Positions 19,144 to 27,820 of a DNA stretch of 64,000 nt are shown here, one piece after another. The notes under the pieces are model-generated. The model searched no databases. It was not told the origin of the DNA and saw only the letters and a list, made by a program, of their open reading frames with translations. The first letter of the stretch is position 1. Each line of letters begins with the position of its first letter. The position numbers and the translations under genes were made by a program. This DNA is from Bordetella genomosp. 13 (lineage in GTDB: Bacteria > Pseudomonadota > Gammaproteobacteria > Burkholderiales > Burkholderiaceae_B), in assembly GCF_007679965.1 (NCBI RefSeq), contig NZ_VEHL01000002.1, forward strand, positions 124,001-188,000. Reading direction: 5' to 3'.

Positions 19144-20180
19144 GCGCAGCCGTCGCTTCCGGCCCTCGCGATCCCCGCCTGCCGGTGATCGTGGTGTCCG
19201 GCTTCCTGGGCAGCGGCAAGACCACGTTGCTGCGCCAGGTGTTGTCCAGCCCGGAGCTGGCGGGTTCGATGCTGATCGTCAACGAGATCGGCGAGATCGG
19301 CATCGACCATCATCTGCTGGAGCGCTCGGACGAACAGACCGTGCTGCTGGACAACGGCTGCATGTGCTGCCAGCTGCGCACCGACCTGCAGACCCTGCTG
19401 GTGGACCTGTCGATGCGGCGCCGGCGCGGCGAACTGCCCAGCTTCGAGCGCATCATCGTCGAGACCAGCGGCATGGCCGATCCCGGCCCGGTGGCACAGA
19501 CGCTGTATGGCGACGGCCCGCTGGCGCGGCAGTACCGCCTGGCCCACGTCGTGACGCTCGTCGACGCCACGCAGCCGCAGGCCCGCGCCGCCGCGCCCCG
19601 CATGGCCGAGCGCCAGGTGGCGGCGGCGGACCTGGTGCTCATCACCAAGGCCGACCGGGCGACGCCCGCGCAGTGCGAAGACGCCTTGCAGTGGGCGCGC
19701 GGCATCAACGCCCAGGCTCGCTGCGAGACGACCTCGATGGGCGACCTGGACGTGTCCCTGCTGGTGGCGGCGTCGCCCTTCGCGCGCTGGGACGACGCGA
19801 TCGGCGGCGCCGGCCAGGAGGCCGAGGGCAGCTACCTGGGCCGCCACGCGGCGCTGCATCCGCGCGGCGTCGCAAGCTTCGTCTACACCTTCGCGAAGCG
19901 GCCCGAGCGCGCGGTGTTCCAGCTCTTCCTGGAGACGCTGACCCGGCTGCGCGGCCCGGATCTGCTGCGTACCAAGGGCATTCTGTATTTCGAAGGCGAG
20001 CAGGCTCCCGCGTTGATCCAGGGGGTCTGCCACGTGTTCGACAAACCGGTGGCGCTTGCGCCGGGCGCGGCCGCGCCCGAGCAGTCGTCGCTGGTCTTCA
20101 TCGCGCGGGGCGTGACTCGGGACGACATCGAGGCGCTCTGGTCCGCGTTCATCCGGCTTGCCGCGGGTCCTCGGGACTGA
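19140..20180 (+). CDS. CobW/COG0523 family GTPase, metallochaperone-like
   Basis: This 346-residue G3E-family GTPase has its P-loop at residues 21-29 (GFLGSGKTT), a NEIGEIGIDHHLL switch region, the metal-binding CxCC motif at residues 74-77 (NGCMCC), and a guanine-specificity motif ITKAD. The C-terminal CobW domain follows. Such proteins deliver metal (Zn, Co or Fe) to client enzymes. It starts inside the LVIVD gene stop as ATGA, so it is tightly coupled. Its client may be a metal-dependent hydrolase of the operon. A second CobW gene heads the neighbouring operon at 25171. Confidence 0.92.
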   Translation: MSAAVASGPRDPRLPVIVVSGFLGSGKTTLLRQVLSSPELAGSMLIVNEIGEIGIDHHLLERSDEQTVLLDNGCMCCQLRTDLQTLLVDLSMRRRRGELPSFERIIVETSGMADPGPVAQTLYGDGPLARQYRLAHVVTLVDATQPQARAAAPRMAERQVAAADLVLITKADRATPAQCEDALQWARGINAQARCETTSMGDLDVSLLVAASPFARWDDAIGGAGQEAEGSYLGRHAALHPRGVASFVYTFAKRPERAVFQLFLETLTRLRGPDLLRTKGILYFEGEQAPALIQGVCHVFDKPVALAPGAAAPEQSSLVFIARGVTRDDIEALWSAFIRLAAGPRD

Positions 20181-20231
20181 GGTCCGGCAGCCATTTCAAG
20201 CACGTCAAATTACATACAAGGGTTGATCATC

Positions 20232-21206
20232 ATGTTGCGTCGTTCCTTTCTTTCTTTCTGCTGCGTACTGGCTCTCGGTGCCACGGGCGCCGCGCAGGCC
20301 CAGTCCAACTATCCCAGCCGGCCGATCCGGATGGTGGTGGGTTTCCCGCCCGGCGGCATTTCCGACGTGCTGGCGCGCACGGTCGCCGCCGAGGCGTCCG
20401 CCGTGCTGGGCCAGAGCATCGTGGTCGAGAACCGGCCGGGGGCCGGCACCACCATCGCGTCGGACACGGTGGCGCGCTCCGCGGCCGATGGCTACACGCT
20501 GCTGTTCCAGGACCTGACCACCCATGCCATCAACGCCAGCCTGTACAAGAAGCTGCCGTTCGATACGCTGGAGGACTTCACGCCGGTGGCGCTGGTGTCC
20601 TCGTCGCCCCTGATGCTGGTGGTCAACGCCAATTCGCCGGCCAAGACCGTGGCCGACCTGATGGCGCGCGGCAAGGGCAAGGAAGGAGCCTTGACTTACG
20701 GCTCGTCGGGCAACGGCACGATCATCCACCTGGCCAGCGAAATGATGGATCGCGCGTCCGGGGTGAAGTCGCTGCACGTGCCCTACAAGGGCAGCGCGCC
20801 GCTGGTGCAGGCCTTGTTCTCCGGCGAGATCGACTTCGCCTTCAGCAGCATGCCGCCGGCGGTGTCGCAAGTCGCGGCAGGACGCCTGCGCGCGCTGGCG
20901 GTCAGCACGCCCGACCGCGTCGACGTGCTGCCCGACGTGCCCACCATCGCCCAGGCGGGCGTGCCGGCTGCCGAAGTCGTGCTGTACAACGGCGTGCTGG
21001 CGCCGCGCGATCTGCCCGCCGACGTGCTGGCCAAGCTGAGCGACGCGTTCTCCAGGGCCGTGCAGAGCGAGAAGCTGAAGGCCACGTACAAAGGGCTGGG
21101 CGCCAAGCCCATGGCCGTCAGCCCCGAGAAAGTCCGCGAGCAGATCCGCGAGGACGTGACGCGCTATGCCAAGGTCGTCAAAGAGGTCGGCGTCCAGATC
21201 GATTGA
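20232..21206 (+). CDS. Bug family tripartite tricarboxylate-type periplasmic binding protein
   Basis: This is a 324-residue exported binding protein. The signal peptide runs MLRRSFLSFCCVLALGATGAAQAQ, followed by the mature start SNYPSRPIRMVVGFPPGG and the Bug block VVENRPGAGTTIASDTVARS. These proteins bind carboxylates, amino acids or amides and are greatly expanded in Bordetella-like genomes. An in-frame TTG at 20223 is possible, but the ATG at 20232 has AAGG 10 bases upstream and a normal signal peptide. No TctA/TctB membrane genes lie near it. Its ligand is probably the substrate of this operon. Confidence 0.93.
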   Translation: MLRRSFLSFCCVLALGATGAAQAQSNYPSRPIRMVVGFPPGGISDVLARTVAAEASAVLGQSIVVENRPGAGTTIASDTVARSAADGYTLLFQDLTTHAINASLYKKLPFDTLEDFTPVALVSSSPLMLVVNANSPAKTVADLMARGKGKEGALTYGSSGNGTIIHLASEMMDRASGVKSLHVPYKGSAPLVQALFSGEIDFAFSSMPPAVSQVAAGRLRALAVSTPDRVDVLPDVPTIAQAGVPAAEVVLYNGVLAPRDLPADVLAKLSDAFSRAVQSEKLKATYKGLGAKPMAVSPEKVREQIREDVTRYAKVVKEVGVQID

Positions 21207-21297
21207 GCTGACAGCAGAAGCAGGCCGGGCGCGGAGCACTCGTACACCGGTGCCGGGCGCGGCTTCGCGCTTCCTCGCTTTCCACCAGGAGTTGTTG

Positions 21298-21501
21298 ATG
21301 ACAAATGATTCTTCCGTGTCCAGGGCCGCGTCGCCGGACGAGACCGTGGGCGCCTTGCTGGCCCTGGCCGGCTATGCCGCGGACCCCGCGCGCCAGGCGC
21401 GCGTGGCTGCCGAATTCGCGCGTTTCGCCGCCATGGCCAGGTCGCTGGAGGCCGCTGTGGCCGATCGCGACCAGGCGCCCCTGCCGGTGTTCCGGCCATG
21501 A
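21298..21501 (+). CDS. AtzG-like small subunit (DUF4089-type)
   Basis: This 67-residue, mostly helical protein contains the pattern ETVGALLALAGYAADPARQARVAAEFARFAAMA and ends with PLPVFRP. It resembles AtzG, the GatC-like small partner that stabilises AtzE-type amidases. AGGAG at 21287-21291 precedes the ATG. Its stop overlaps the start of the amidase as ATGA, as expected for subunits made in equal amounts. The assignment rests on size, the C-terminal PLPVF pattern and position directly before an AtzE-like gene. Confidence 0.8.
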   Translation: MTNDSSVSRAASPDETVGALLALAGYAADPARQARVAAEFARFAAMARSLEAAVADRDQAPLPVFRP

Positions 21502-22889
21502 GCGGCGACTGGATCGGCAAGGGCGTCGGTGCCGTCGAGCTGGCGCGCCGCGTCCGCGACGGCCAGTGCCGCGCGGTGGACCTGCTGGACGCCTGCCTGG
21601 CGGCCATCGAGGCGCGCGAGCCCACCCTGAATGCGTTCACGCACGTGACGCACCAGCGGGCCCGCCGCGAGGCCGAGGACGTCGACGCCCGGCGCGCGCG
21701 GGGCGACACCCTGCCGCCCCTGGCGGGGGTGCCCTACGCGGCGAAGAATCTGTTCGACGTCACGGGCGTCGCCACGCTGGCGGGCGGGCGCGTCAACGCG
21801 TCCGATCCGCCGGCGGCCGATGACGCCACCGCCGTCGCGCGCCTGCGCCAGGCGGGCGCGGTGCTGGTGGGCCTGCTCAACATGGACGAGCACGCCTATG
21901 GCTTCACCACCGAGAACTCGCACTATGGCGCCACGCGCAATCCGCATGATGCATCGCGCGTGGCGGGCGGGTCGTCCGGCGGCTCGGGCGCCGCAGTCGG
22001 CGCGGGACTGGTGCCGTTCGCGCTGGGAACCGATACCAACGGCTCCGTGCGCGTGCCGGCGTCGCTGTGCGGCATCTATGGCCACAAGCCGACGTATGGG
22101 CGGCTGCCGCGTGGCGGGGTGTTTCCCTTCGCGTACAGCCTCGACCACGTGGGCGTGCTGGCGTCGAGCCCGGCGGACGTGGCGTTGACGTGCGACGTGA
22201 TGCAGGGCGCGGACCCGCGCGACCCGGCGGCGGTGGCCGCGCCGGGCAGCCTGGCCCGGCCCGCGTTGCCCGATGGCCTGCGGGTCGGCGTGCTGGGCGG
22301 CTGGTTCGAACGCTGGGCGGGCTTGGCCGCGCGCCAGGCGCTGGGCATGGCGGCCGACGCGTTGCAGGCCCGCGGGCATGCGGTGCTGGAAGGCGCCGAG
22401 TCGGCGCGTTCCGCGGCCTTCGTCATCACCGGCGCCGAGGGCGGCGCGTTGCATCGCGCGCGGCTGCGCACGCACTACGACCAGTACGAACCGCATTCGC
22501 GCGACCGCCTCATCGCGGGCTCGCTGTTGCCGGCGGCGTGGGTGCAGGCCGCGCAACAAGTGCGACGCCAGGTCTATGAAGAGGCCATGCGCCTGTTCGA
22601 GCACTATGACTTGCTGCTGGCGCCGGCCACGCCGGTGGAAGCCCCGCCCATCGGCGCGGCGGAGTTCGACATGGATGGAGAGCGCCTGCCGGCGCGCGCC
22701 AGCCTGGGCCTGCTGACGCAGCCCCTGTCGTGCATCGGCCTGCCCGTATGCACCGCGCCGGTCTGGCCGGCGGGCGCGGGCGGCCTGCCCATCGGCGTGC
22801 AGCTGATCGCCGCGCCCTGGCGGGACGACCTATGCCTGGCCGCCGCGATGGAGCTGGAACGCCTGGGCGTGGCCCGCTGCGCGCCCTGA
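21498..22889 (+). CDS. AtzE-like amidase (amidase signature family)
   Basis: This 463-residue amidase has the Ser-cisSer-Lys triad of the signature family: Lys83 (PYAAKNLFD), the cis-Ser in AGGSSGGSG (about residues 159-160) and the nucleophile Ser183 in GTDTNGSVRVPASL. With the preceding AtzG-like subunit it should form an AtzEG-like heteromer, known in cyanurate breakdown for hydrolysing 1-carboxybiuret. Here the substrate is unknown; neighbours give no cyanurate hydrolase. It is the last gene of the operon that starts at 17027. It converges on the MidA-like gene. Confidence 0.9.
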   Translation: MSGDWIGKGVGAVELARRVRDGQCRAVDLLDACLAAIEAREPTLNAFTHVTHQRARREAEDVDARRARGDTLPPLAGVPYAAKNLFDVTGVATLAGGRVNASDPPAADDATAVARLRQAGAVLVGLLNMDEHAYGFTTENSHYGATRNPHDASRVAGGSSGGSGAAVGAGLVPFALGTDTNGSVRVPASLCGIYGHKPTYGRLPRGGVFPFAYSLDHVGVLASSPADVALTCDVMQGADPRDPAAVAAPGSLARPALPDGLRVGVLGGWFERWAGLAARQALGMAADALQARGHAVLEGAESARSAAFVITGAEGGALHRARLRTHYDQYEPHSRDRLIAGSLLPAAWVQAAQQVRRQVYEEAMRLFEHYDLLLAPATPVEAPPIGAAEFDMDGERLPARASLGLLTQPLSCIGLPVCTAPVWPAGAGGLPIGVQLIAAPWRDDLCLAAAMELERLGVARCAP

Positions 22890-22936
22890 GGGCGCATGGC
22901 CGCGCTGGCGGTGCAAGGCCGGCCGCGCGGCGGCCG

Positions 22937-24124
22937 CTACAGCGCGTCCAGCCGGTCTCCGCGCATGAAGCCCAGCAACGGGCCGGGCATGTCCCGGCCC
23001 ACGGCGAGCACCTTGAACAGTTCGCCCATCTCGGCCTCGGACAGCAGCCGCTGCACCGGCGCCAGCATGGCCGCGTACTGGCGCGCGTCTTCGGGGTCCT
23101 GCAGGGCCATCAGGTCGAGCAGGCCGGCATTCATCAGGAAGCGCGCCTGCGAGGTGTAGCCCAGCACCTGCAGGTCCGCCGCCAGCGCGGCGTCCGCCAT
23201 CGCGGTGAAGTCCACGTGCGCGGTGATGTCCTGCAGCCCCGGCGCGGCGAAGGGATCGGCATGCGCGTGGTGCCGCAGGTGGCACATCAGCGTGCCGCCC
23301 GCGCGTTGCGGGTGGTAGTACTCGTGGCGCGGAAAGCCGTAGTCCAGCAGCAGCGCGGCGCCCCGCTTCAGCCAGCCGCCCAGTTCGCGCATCCAGGCCT
23401 CGGCCTGCGGATTGATCTCGGAGACATAGCCCGGCAACGGGGGCATGCGCGCGGTGACGGCCTGGCTCAGCGCCGCATCGGCGGGCCTGTCCGCCCAGGC
23501 GAATCCGCCTGCGTCGTCCAGCGTCACGCCGCGCTCGAGCACCGTGGCCTGTTCGCTCCAGCGGAACAGGGTGACGGGCATGGCGTCCAGCACTTCGTTG
23601 GCCAGCACGCAGCCCTCGAAGGCCTGGGGCAGCGCATCGAGCCACTGCACGCGTTGCCCGTAGGCAGCCAGGCGTTGCCGCTGGCGGCCGCGCAGGTCGG
23701 CCGACACCTCCACGATGCGGTATTGCGCGGAGACGCCCAGCCGGTCGAGTTCGGCCAGCACGCCCTCGGCCAGCGCGCCGCTGCCCGCGCCGAACTCCAG
23801 CACGGTCGACGTGCCGGAGTCTTCCAGCACCTGACGCACCTGGCGCGCCACGGTATGGGCGAACAAGGGCGTCAGTTCCGGGCCGGTGACGAAGTCGCCC
23901 GACGGCAGGCCGCCTGCCTTGTCCTGGGCCGATTCGGCCAGCTTGACCGCGCCCGCGGTGTAGTAGCCCAGGCCCGGCGCGTACAGCGCCTGGGCCATGA
24001 AAGCCTCGAAGGGCAGCCAGCCGCCCGCGGCGCGCACGGCTTCGCGCAAAGCCTGCGCCACGCGCGCGCTGTGCGCCAGGGCATCGGGGTCCAGGGGAGG
24101 CAGGTTGGCGGTGGTGCGGGTCAT
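22937..24124 (-). CDS. Class I SAM-dependent methyltransferase, MidA/NDUFAF7 type
   Basis: A 395-residue protein of the COG1565 family. The SAM-binding motif is VLEFGAGSGALAEGVL near residue 110, followed by IVEVSADLRGRQRQRL and NEVLDAMPV. The family motif GDFVTGPELTPLF lies before it. The eukaryotic homologue dimethylates an arginine of a complex I subunit; the bacterial role is less clear. Its ATG shares a base with the stop of the upstream IclR gene (TGATG), so they may be read from one transcript. It separates two catabolic operons that otherwise look related, and is probably a conserved housekeeping gene. Confidence 0.9.
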   Translation of the reverse strand: MTRTTANLPPLDPDALAHSARVAQALREAVRAAGGWLPFEAFMAQALYAPGLGYYTAGAVKLAESAQDKAGGLPSGDFVTGPELTPLFAHTVARQVRQVLEDSGTSTVLEFGAGSGALAEGVLAELDRLGVSAQYRIVEVSADLRGRQRQRLAAYGQRVQWLDALPQAFEGCVLANEVLDAMPVTLFRWSEQATVLERGVTLDDAGGFAWADRPADAALSQAVTARMPPLPGYVSEINPQAEAWMRELGGWLKRGAALLLDYGFPRHEYYHPQRAGGTLMCHLRHHAHADPFAAPGLQDITAHVDFTAMADAALAADLQVLGYTSQARFLMNAGLLDLMALQDPEDARQYAAMLAPVQRLLSEAEMGELFKVLAVGRDMPGPLLGFMRGDRLDAL

Positions 24125-25023
24125 CAGGGAAGGCGGTCGAGTATCTCGCGCGCGCTGGCGCGGTCCTGCCAGGCTTCATAGGCCTGGCTGCCCAGTTGGA
24201 CGGACAGCGTGGCGGCATGCCGTTGCAGTGTCTGGACCTGCGCGCGCAGCGGCGGGTTGGGAATGTTCTGGATCGAGCCCACGATGGCCAGCACGCCGGC
24301 CAGGTGGTCGCCGTGCCGGAAGATCGGCGCGGCCAGGGTATTCACGCCCAGCATCATCTCGCCGTCGGACACCTCGTACATCTGGTGGCGGATCAGGTCC
24401 AGCCGCTTGCGGATCTCGCGCGGATCGATGATGGATCGTTCGGTCTCCGGGCGCAGCTCTTCGGCCAGCCGCGCTTCCTGGATGGGCTGCGGCGCGAAGG
24501 CCAGCGTCAGCCGGCCCAGCGCCGAGCAATGGGGCAGAGGGCGATTGCCAGGCTTCACGCTGATCAGGATGCGCGCGTAGATGTTGTCCACCGTGGCGAT
24601 GACCATGGGAGTGCCGTTGATCGGCACGGCCAGCACCGCGGTTTCCTTCAGCTCGTCGCGGATCTGCACCATGTACGGCGTGGCGCGCGCGCGCAGGTCG
24701 AATTGGTTGCCGGCGGCCTCGCCCAACTGGAACACGCGCCAGCCCAGGTGATAGCGGTCGGTGGCCTGTTCCTGTTCGATCAGGCCCATTTCTTTCAGCG
24801 TGGACAGGTGCCGGTGCACGCGCGGCTTGGTCTCGCCCAGCGCGTCGGCCAGTTCGGTCACGCCCATGGGGCGCTGCTGGACCGCCAGTTCGTCCAGCAG
24901 CCGCACGGTGACTTTTACCGCTTCAACGGAATTGGGGTTTTTTTCGGCCATGGCGCCGGGGCGGACGTATGCAGGGGTATGAGCGGGAAGCCTTGCATTC
25001 TGCCGCATTTCATTCGAGTTCAT
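24124..25023 (-). CDS. IclR family transcriptional regulator
   Basis: The product has 299 residues. A winged helix (KVTVRLLDELAVQQ through MGVTELADALGETKPRVHRHLSTLKEMG) is followed by an IclR effector domain. It diverges from the CobW-led catabolic operon and is its probable regulator. The ATG at 25023 has AAGGA about 12 bases upstream; an internal ATG at 24951 would drop 24 unconserved residues and cannot be excluded. A clear palindrome with TAACGT/ACGTTA arms lies just upstream at 25064-25083. It is distinct in sequence from the IclR protein at 16113. Confidence 0.92.
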   Translation of the reverse strand: MNSNEMRQNARLPAHTPAYVRPGAMAEKNPNSVEAVKVTVRLLDELAVQQRPMGVTELADALGETKPRVHRHLSTLKEMGLIEQEQATDRYHLGWRVFQLGEAAGNQFDLRARATPYMVQIRDELKETAVLAVPINGTPMVIATVDNIYARILISVKPGNRPLPHCSALGRLTLAFAPQPIQEARLAEELRPETERSIIDPREIRKRLDLIRHQMYEVSDGEMMLGVNTLAAPIFRHGDHLAGVLAIVGSIQNIPNPPLRAQVQTLQRHAATLSVQLGSQAYEAWQDRASAREILDRLP

Positions 25024-25063
25024 GGACCAGGCAGTCCTTTGGTGGAAGGCAAAATATCTACAG

Positions 25064-25083
25064 TAACGTCAGAAGATACGTTA
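25064..25083. promoter_or_regulatory. Candidate IclR operator (TAACGT-N8-ACGTTA)
   Basis: Perfect six-base arms TAACGT (25064-25069) and ACGTTA (25078-25083) flank eight bases. Another TAACGT lies at 25140-25145, and AT-rich related half sites (GCGTAAT, ATTACGG) lie between. The 147-base divergent region is much richer in A and T than its surroundings. Repeated half sites between divergent genes are what an IclR operator would look like. Confidence 0.55.
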
Positions 25084-25153
25084 TTTCGACTAGCGTAATA
25101 CATGGGCTGTTGATATGCTATACGAAATCGAATTACGGCTAACGTAACAACAC

Positions 25154-25160
25154 AAGGAGA
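25154..25160 (+). promoter_or_regulatory. Ribosome binding site supporting a TTG start
   Basis: AAGGAGA lies exactly 10 bases before TTG at 25171. The nearest ATG (25186) is 25 bases away, so the TTG is the likely start of the CobW gene. Confidence 0.7.
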
Positions 25161-25170
25161 ATCCGTCGCG

Positions 25171-26430
25171 TTGACGGCATCGCCCATGCGTCCATCCATC
25201 GATTGCGATTTGCTGACCGGCTTCCTGGGCAGCGGCAAGACCACGCTGCTCAATGCCTGGCTGCGCGCGCCGCAGGCCGCCGGCACCGCCGTGGTCGTCA
25301 ACGAGGTGGGTGACATCGGCATCGACCAGCTGGTGCTGGCCCAGGTGGCCGAGAACCTGACGCTGCTGGAATCGGGCTGCCTGTGCTGCACGCTGAACGG
25401 CAGCCTGCGTGAAACCCTGCTGGACCTGTGCGCCAACGCCGAACGGGCAGGCCGGCCGCTGTCGCGCATCGTGGTCGAGACCACGGGGCTGGCCGAGCCG
25501 CTGCCCATCCTGCATACGCTGCTGGGCGATCGCTCGCTGGCCGGCGTGGTGCGGCTGAACCAGGTGGTGGTCACGGTGGACGGCGGGCAGGGCATGCGCC
25601 AGCTGGACACCCAGCCCGAGTCCGTGCGGCAACTGGCCGCGGCCGAGGTCGTGGTGCTGACCAAGACGGACCTGGCCGAAGCCGAGGGGCTGCGTGAACT
25701 GGAAGCCCGCATCGCCGCCGCGAATCCGCTGGCGGACGTCGTGCGGTCCAAGGGGGGCAGCGCGGCAGTGCCGGTGTTCACGCGGCAAGGGGGCGACCCG
25801 CAGCGTGTGGCGGTACGCGAGGCGGCCCGGGTGGCGGCGCGGCCGGGCGCGCATGGGCATGGCGGACCGGGTCACGATCACGGCCATGGACATGATCATG
25901 GTCATGCCGATTGCACTGGCGGCGATTGCGCGCACGCGAGCCACGAGCGCGGTCATGCCGTCGCCCATGACCACGGCGCGGGCCACGACCACGCCGGCCC
26001 GCATGACCCCGACGCCGCGCACGCCCACCCGCCCGGCGTCTTCCACGACCGCGTCGGCACCCACGGTTTCTATATCGACCATCCCACCACCTGGGCCGGC
26101 ATCGCCGCCTGGTGGCACCTGGTCAGCCGGCATTACGGCGACGACCTGCTGCGTTGCAAGGGCCTGCTGCGCCTGTCCGATGCCCGGCCGCCGCAGATCT
26201 TCGTGCAGACCGTCGGCAAGGTCTTCCATCCGCCCGAGGCCGTCGCCCAGTGGCCCGATGCCGATCCGCGTTCGCGGCTGGTGTGCATCGGCGCGGGCCT
26301 GGATCGCGCATGGCTGGTCCGGAGCCTGGCCGCGCTGCGCATCGACGAGCCCGGCCTGCTGCCCTCGACGCTGGGCGAGCTGGCCAGCCTGAACCTAGTT
26401 CAATCCCCCAAGCAATCGGAGAACCCTTGA
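25171..26430 (+). CDS. CobW family GTPase with His-rich segment
   Basis: This 419-residue G3E GTPase has a P-loop at residues 17-25 (GFLGSGKTT), VVVNEVGDIGID, the CxCC metal motif at 70-73 (SGCLCC) and VLTKTD for guanine recognition. Between the domains, residues 227-292 hold a striking His/Asp-rich run with many HDHGH units, a likely metal store. The C-terminal CobW domain follows. It starts at a TTG with a good ribosome binding site. Its stop overlaps the ATG of the cyclic amidohydrolase (TGATG), suggesting that this hydrolase, which needs two metal ions, is the client. Confidence 0.93.
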   Translation: MTASPMRPSIDCDLLTGFLGSGKTTLLNAWLRAPQAAGTAVVVNEVGDIGIDQLVLAQVAENLTLLESGCLCCTLNGSLRETLLDLCANAERAGRPLSRIVVETTGLAEPLPILHTLLGDRSLAGVVRLNQVVVTVDGGQGMRQLDTQPESVRQLAAAEVVVLTKTDLAEAEGLRELEARIAAANPLADVVRSKGGSAAVPVFTRQGGDPQRVAVREAARVAARPGAHGHGGPGHDHGHGHDHGHADCTGGDCAHASHERGHAVAHDHGAGHDHAGPHDPDAAHAHPPGVFHDRVGTHGFYIDHPTTWAGIAAWWHLVSRHYGDDLLRCKGLLRLSDARPPQIFVQTVGKVFHPPEAVAQWPDADPRSRLVCIGAGLDRAWLVRSLAALRIDEPGLLPSTLGELASLNLVQSPKQSENP

Positions 26431-27800
26431 TGTCCACGGATTTTGTCCTGCGCGGCGGCCTGGCCGTCGATGCGCAGACCGACGGCCAACCCCTGGATCT
26501 GCTGGTGCAGAACGGCAAGATCGCCGCCCACCTGGCCCCCGGCACACCCGTGCAGGAAGGCCTGCCCGAGATCTCGGCCGCCGGCCTGCACGTCTTTCCG
26601 GGCCTGATCGACGCCCACGTGCACTTCGGCTTCGGCGAGAAGATCACCGAGTACGCCACCGAGACCATCTACGCGGCGCAGGGCGGCTTCACCACCGTGC
26701 TGGGCTACTTCCTGAACAACGAGGCCTACACCGACGTGTATCGCCGCGAGCAGGAGTACGCGCGCACGCGGGCCTACGTCGACTACGGCTTCCATTTCAG
26801 CGTGGCCAACGAGCAGCACGTGCGGGAACTGGCCGAGTACGTGCGCGACTACGGCGTCACCTCGTTCAAGTACTTCATGAATTTCAAGGGCGAGGAAGGC
26901 CGCTACCTGGGGCTGGACGGCACCGACGACGGCTATTTTTACGACCTGCTGGCGCAGGCCGCCAAGCTGGGCGACGTGAAGATCGTCTGCCACACCGAGA
27001 ACATCGAGATCGTCAATCGCGTGCGCCGCCGCATGCAGGCCGAGGGCCGCGACACGCTGAAGGACTGGTCGCTGTCCAAGCCCGCCTTCACCGAATCGGA
27101 AAGCTGTGTGCGCGCGATGTACTTCGCCGAGCACCTGGGGGCGCGCATCTACATTCCGCACCTGAGCACCCGCATGGCGCTGGACGAGGTGCGGCGTTGG
27201 CGCCAGCGCTACGAACACGTGCACGTCGAGACCTGCCCGCACTACCTGACGCACGACCAGGACGTGGACCTGGGCCCGCTGGGCAAGGCCAATCCGCCGT
27301 TCCGCAGCAAGGACGACGTCGAGGCCATGTGGGAGGGCCTGCGCGACGGCAGCATCGAGGTGGTCGCCTCCGATCACGTACCGCGCAAGAAGGCCACGAA
27401 GGAACGGCCGCTGTGGCTGGCGTCGCAGGGCTTCCCGGGCACGGCCACCATCCTGCCGGTGCTGCTGTCCGAGGGCTATCACAAGGGCCGGCTGGGCCTT
27501 TCGCGCATCGCCGAGGTGCTGACGCGCGGACCGGCGCGCATCTTCAACCTCGATCCGCTGAAGGGTTCGCTGGCCGTGGGCGCCGACGCGGACCTCACCC
27601 TGGTCGACATCGACAAATCCCGCGTGGTGCGCGCCGAGGAACTGGGCTCCTATTCGGACTACAGCCTGTACGACGGCTGGGACCTGAAGGGCTGGCCCGT
27701 GCGCACCATCGTGCGTGGCAAGACCGTGATGCAGGACGGCAGGATCACCGGCGAGCCGGGCCACGGCCGCTATCTGTCGCGCACCGCCGCCGCGCAATGA
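26430..27800 (+). CDS. Dihydropyrimidinase/allantoinase-like cyclic amidohydrolase
   Basis: The product has 456 residues with the full binuclear metal site of the family: His63 and His65 (DAHVHFG), bridging Lys147 (FKYFM, expected to be carboxylated), His188 (VCHTEN), His244 (IPHLST) and Asp315 (VVASDHVP). Enzymes of this type open cyclic amide rings such as dihydropyrimidines, hydantoins, allantoin or imides. It is coupled to the CobW gene upstream and to the cysteine hydrolase gene downstream, which suits a two-step route of ring opening then amide or carbamoyl removal. The exact substrate cannot be read from the sequence. Confidence 0.92.
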   Translation: MSTDFVLRGGLAVDAQTDGQPLDLLVQNGKIAAHLAPGTPVQEGLPEISAAGLHVFPGLIDAHVHFGFGEKITEYATETIYAAQGGFTTVLGYFLNNEAYTDVYRREQEYARTRAYVDYGFHFSVANEQHVRELAEYVRDYGVTSFKYFMNFKGEEGRYLGLDGTDDGYFYDLLAQAAKLGDVKIVCHTENIEIVNRVRRRMQAEGRDTLKDWSLSKPAFTESESCVRAMYFAEHLGARIYIPHLSTRMALDEVRRWRQRYEHVHVETCPHYLTHDQDVDLGPLGKANPPFRSKDDVEAMWEGLRDGSIEVVASDHVPRKKATKERPLWLASQGFPGTATILPVLLSEGYHKGRLGLSRIAEVLTRGPARIFNLDPLKGSLAVGADADLTLVDIDKSRVVRAEELGSYSDYSLYDGWDLKGWPVRTIVRGKTVMQDGRITGEPGHGRYLSRTAAAQ

Positions 27801-27820
27801 ACATGAAGGAGCATGCAGAC

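Noticed and set aside
20223..20231. TTG start of the Bug binding protein
   Set aside because: The ATG nine bases downstream has better spacing to AAGG and gives a standard signal peptide.
21224..21262. Short direct repeat GCCGGGCGCGG before the AtzG-like gene
   Set aside because: An 11-base GC-only repeat is expected by chance at this base composition and has no other supporting feature.
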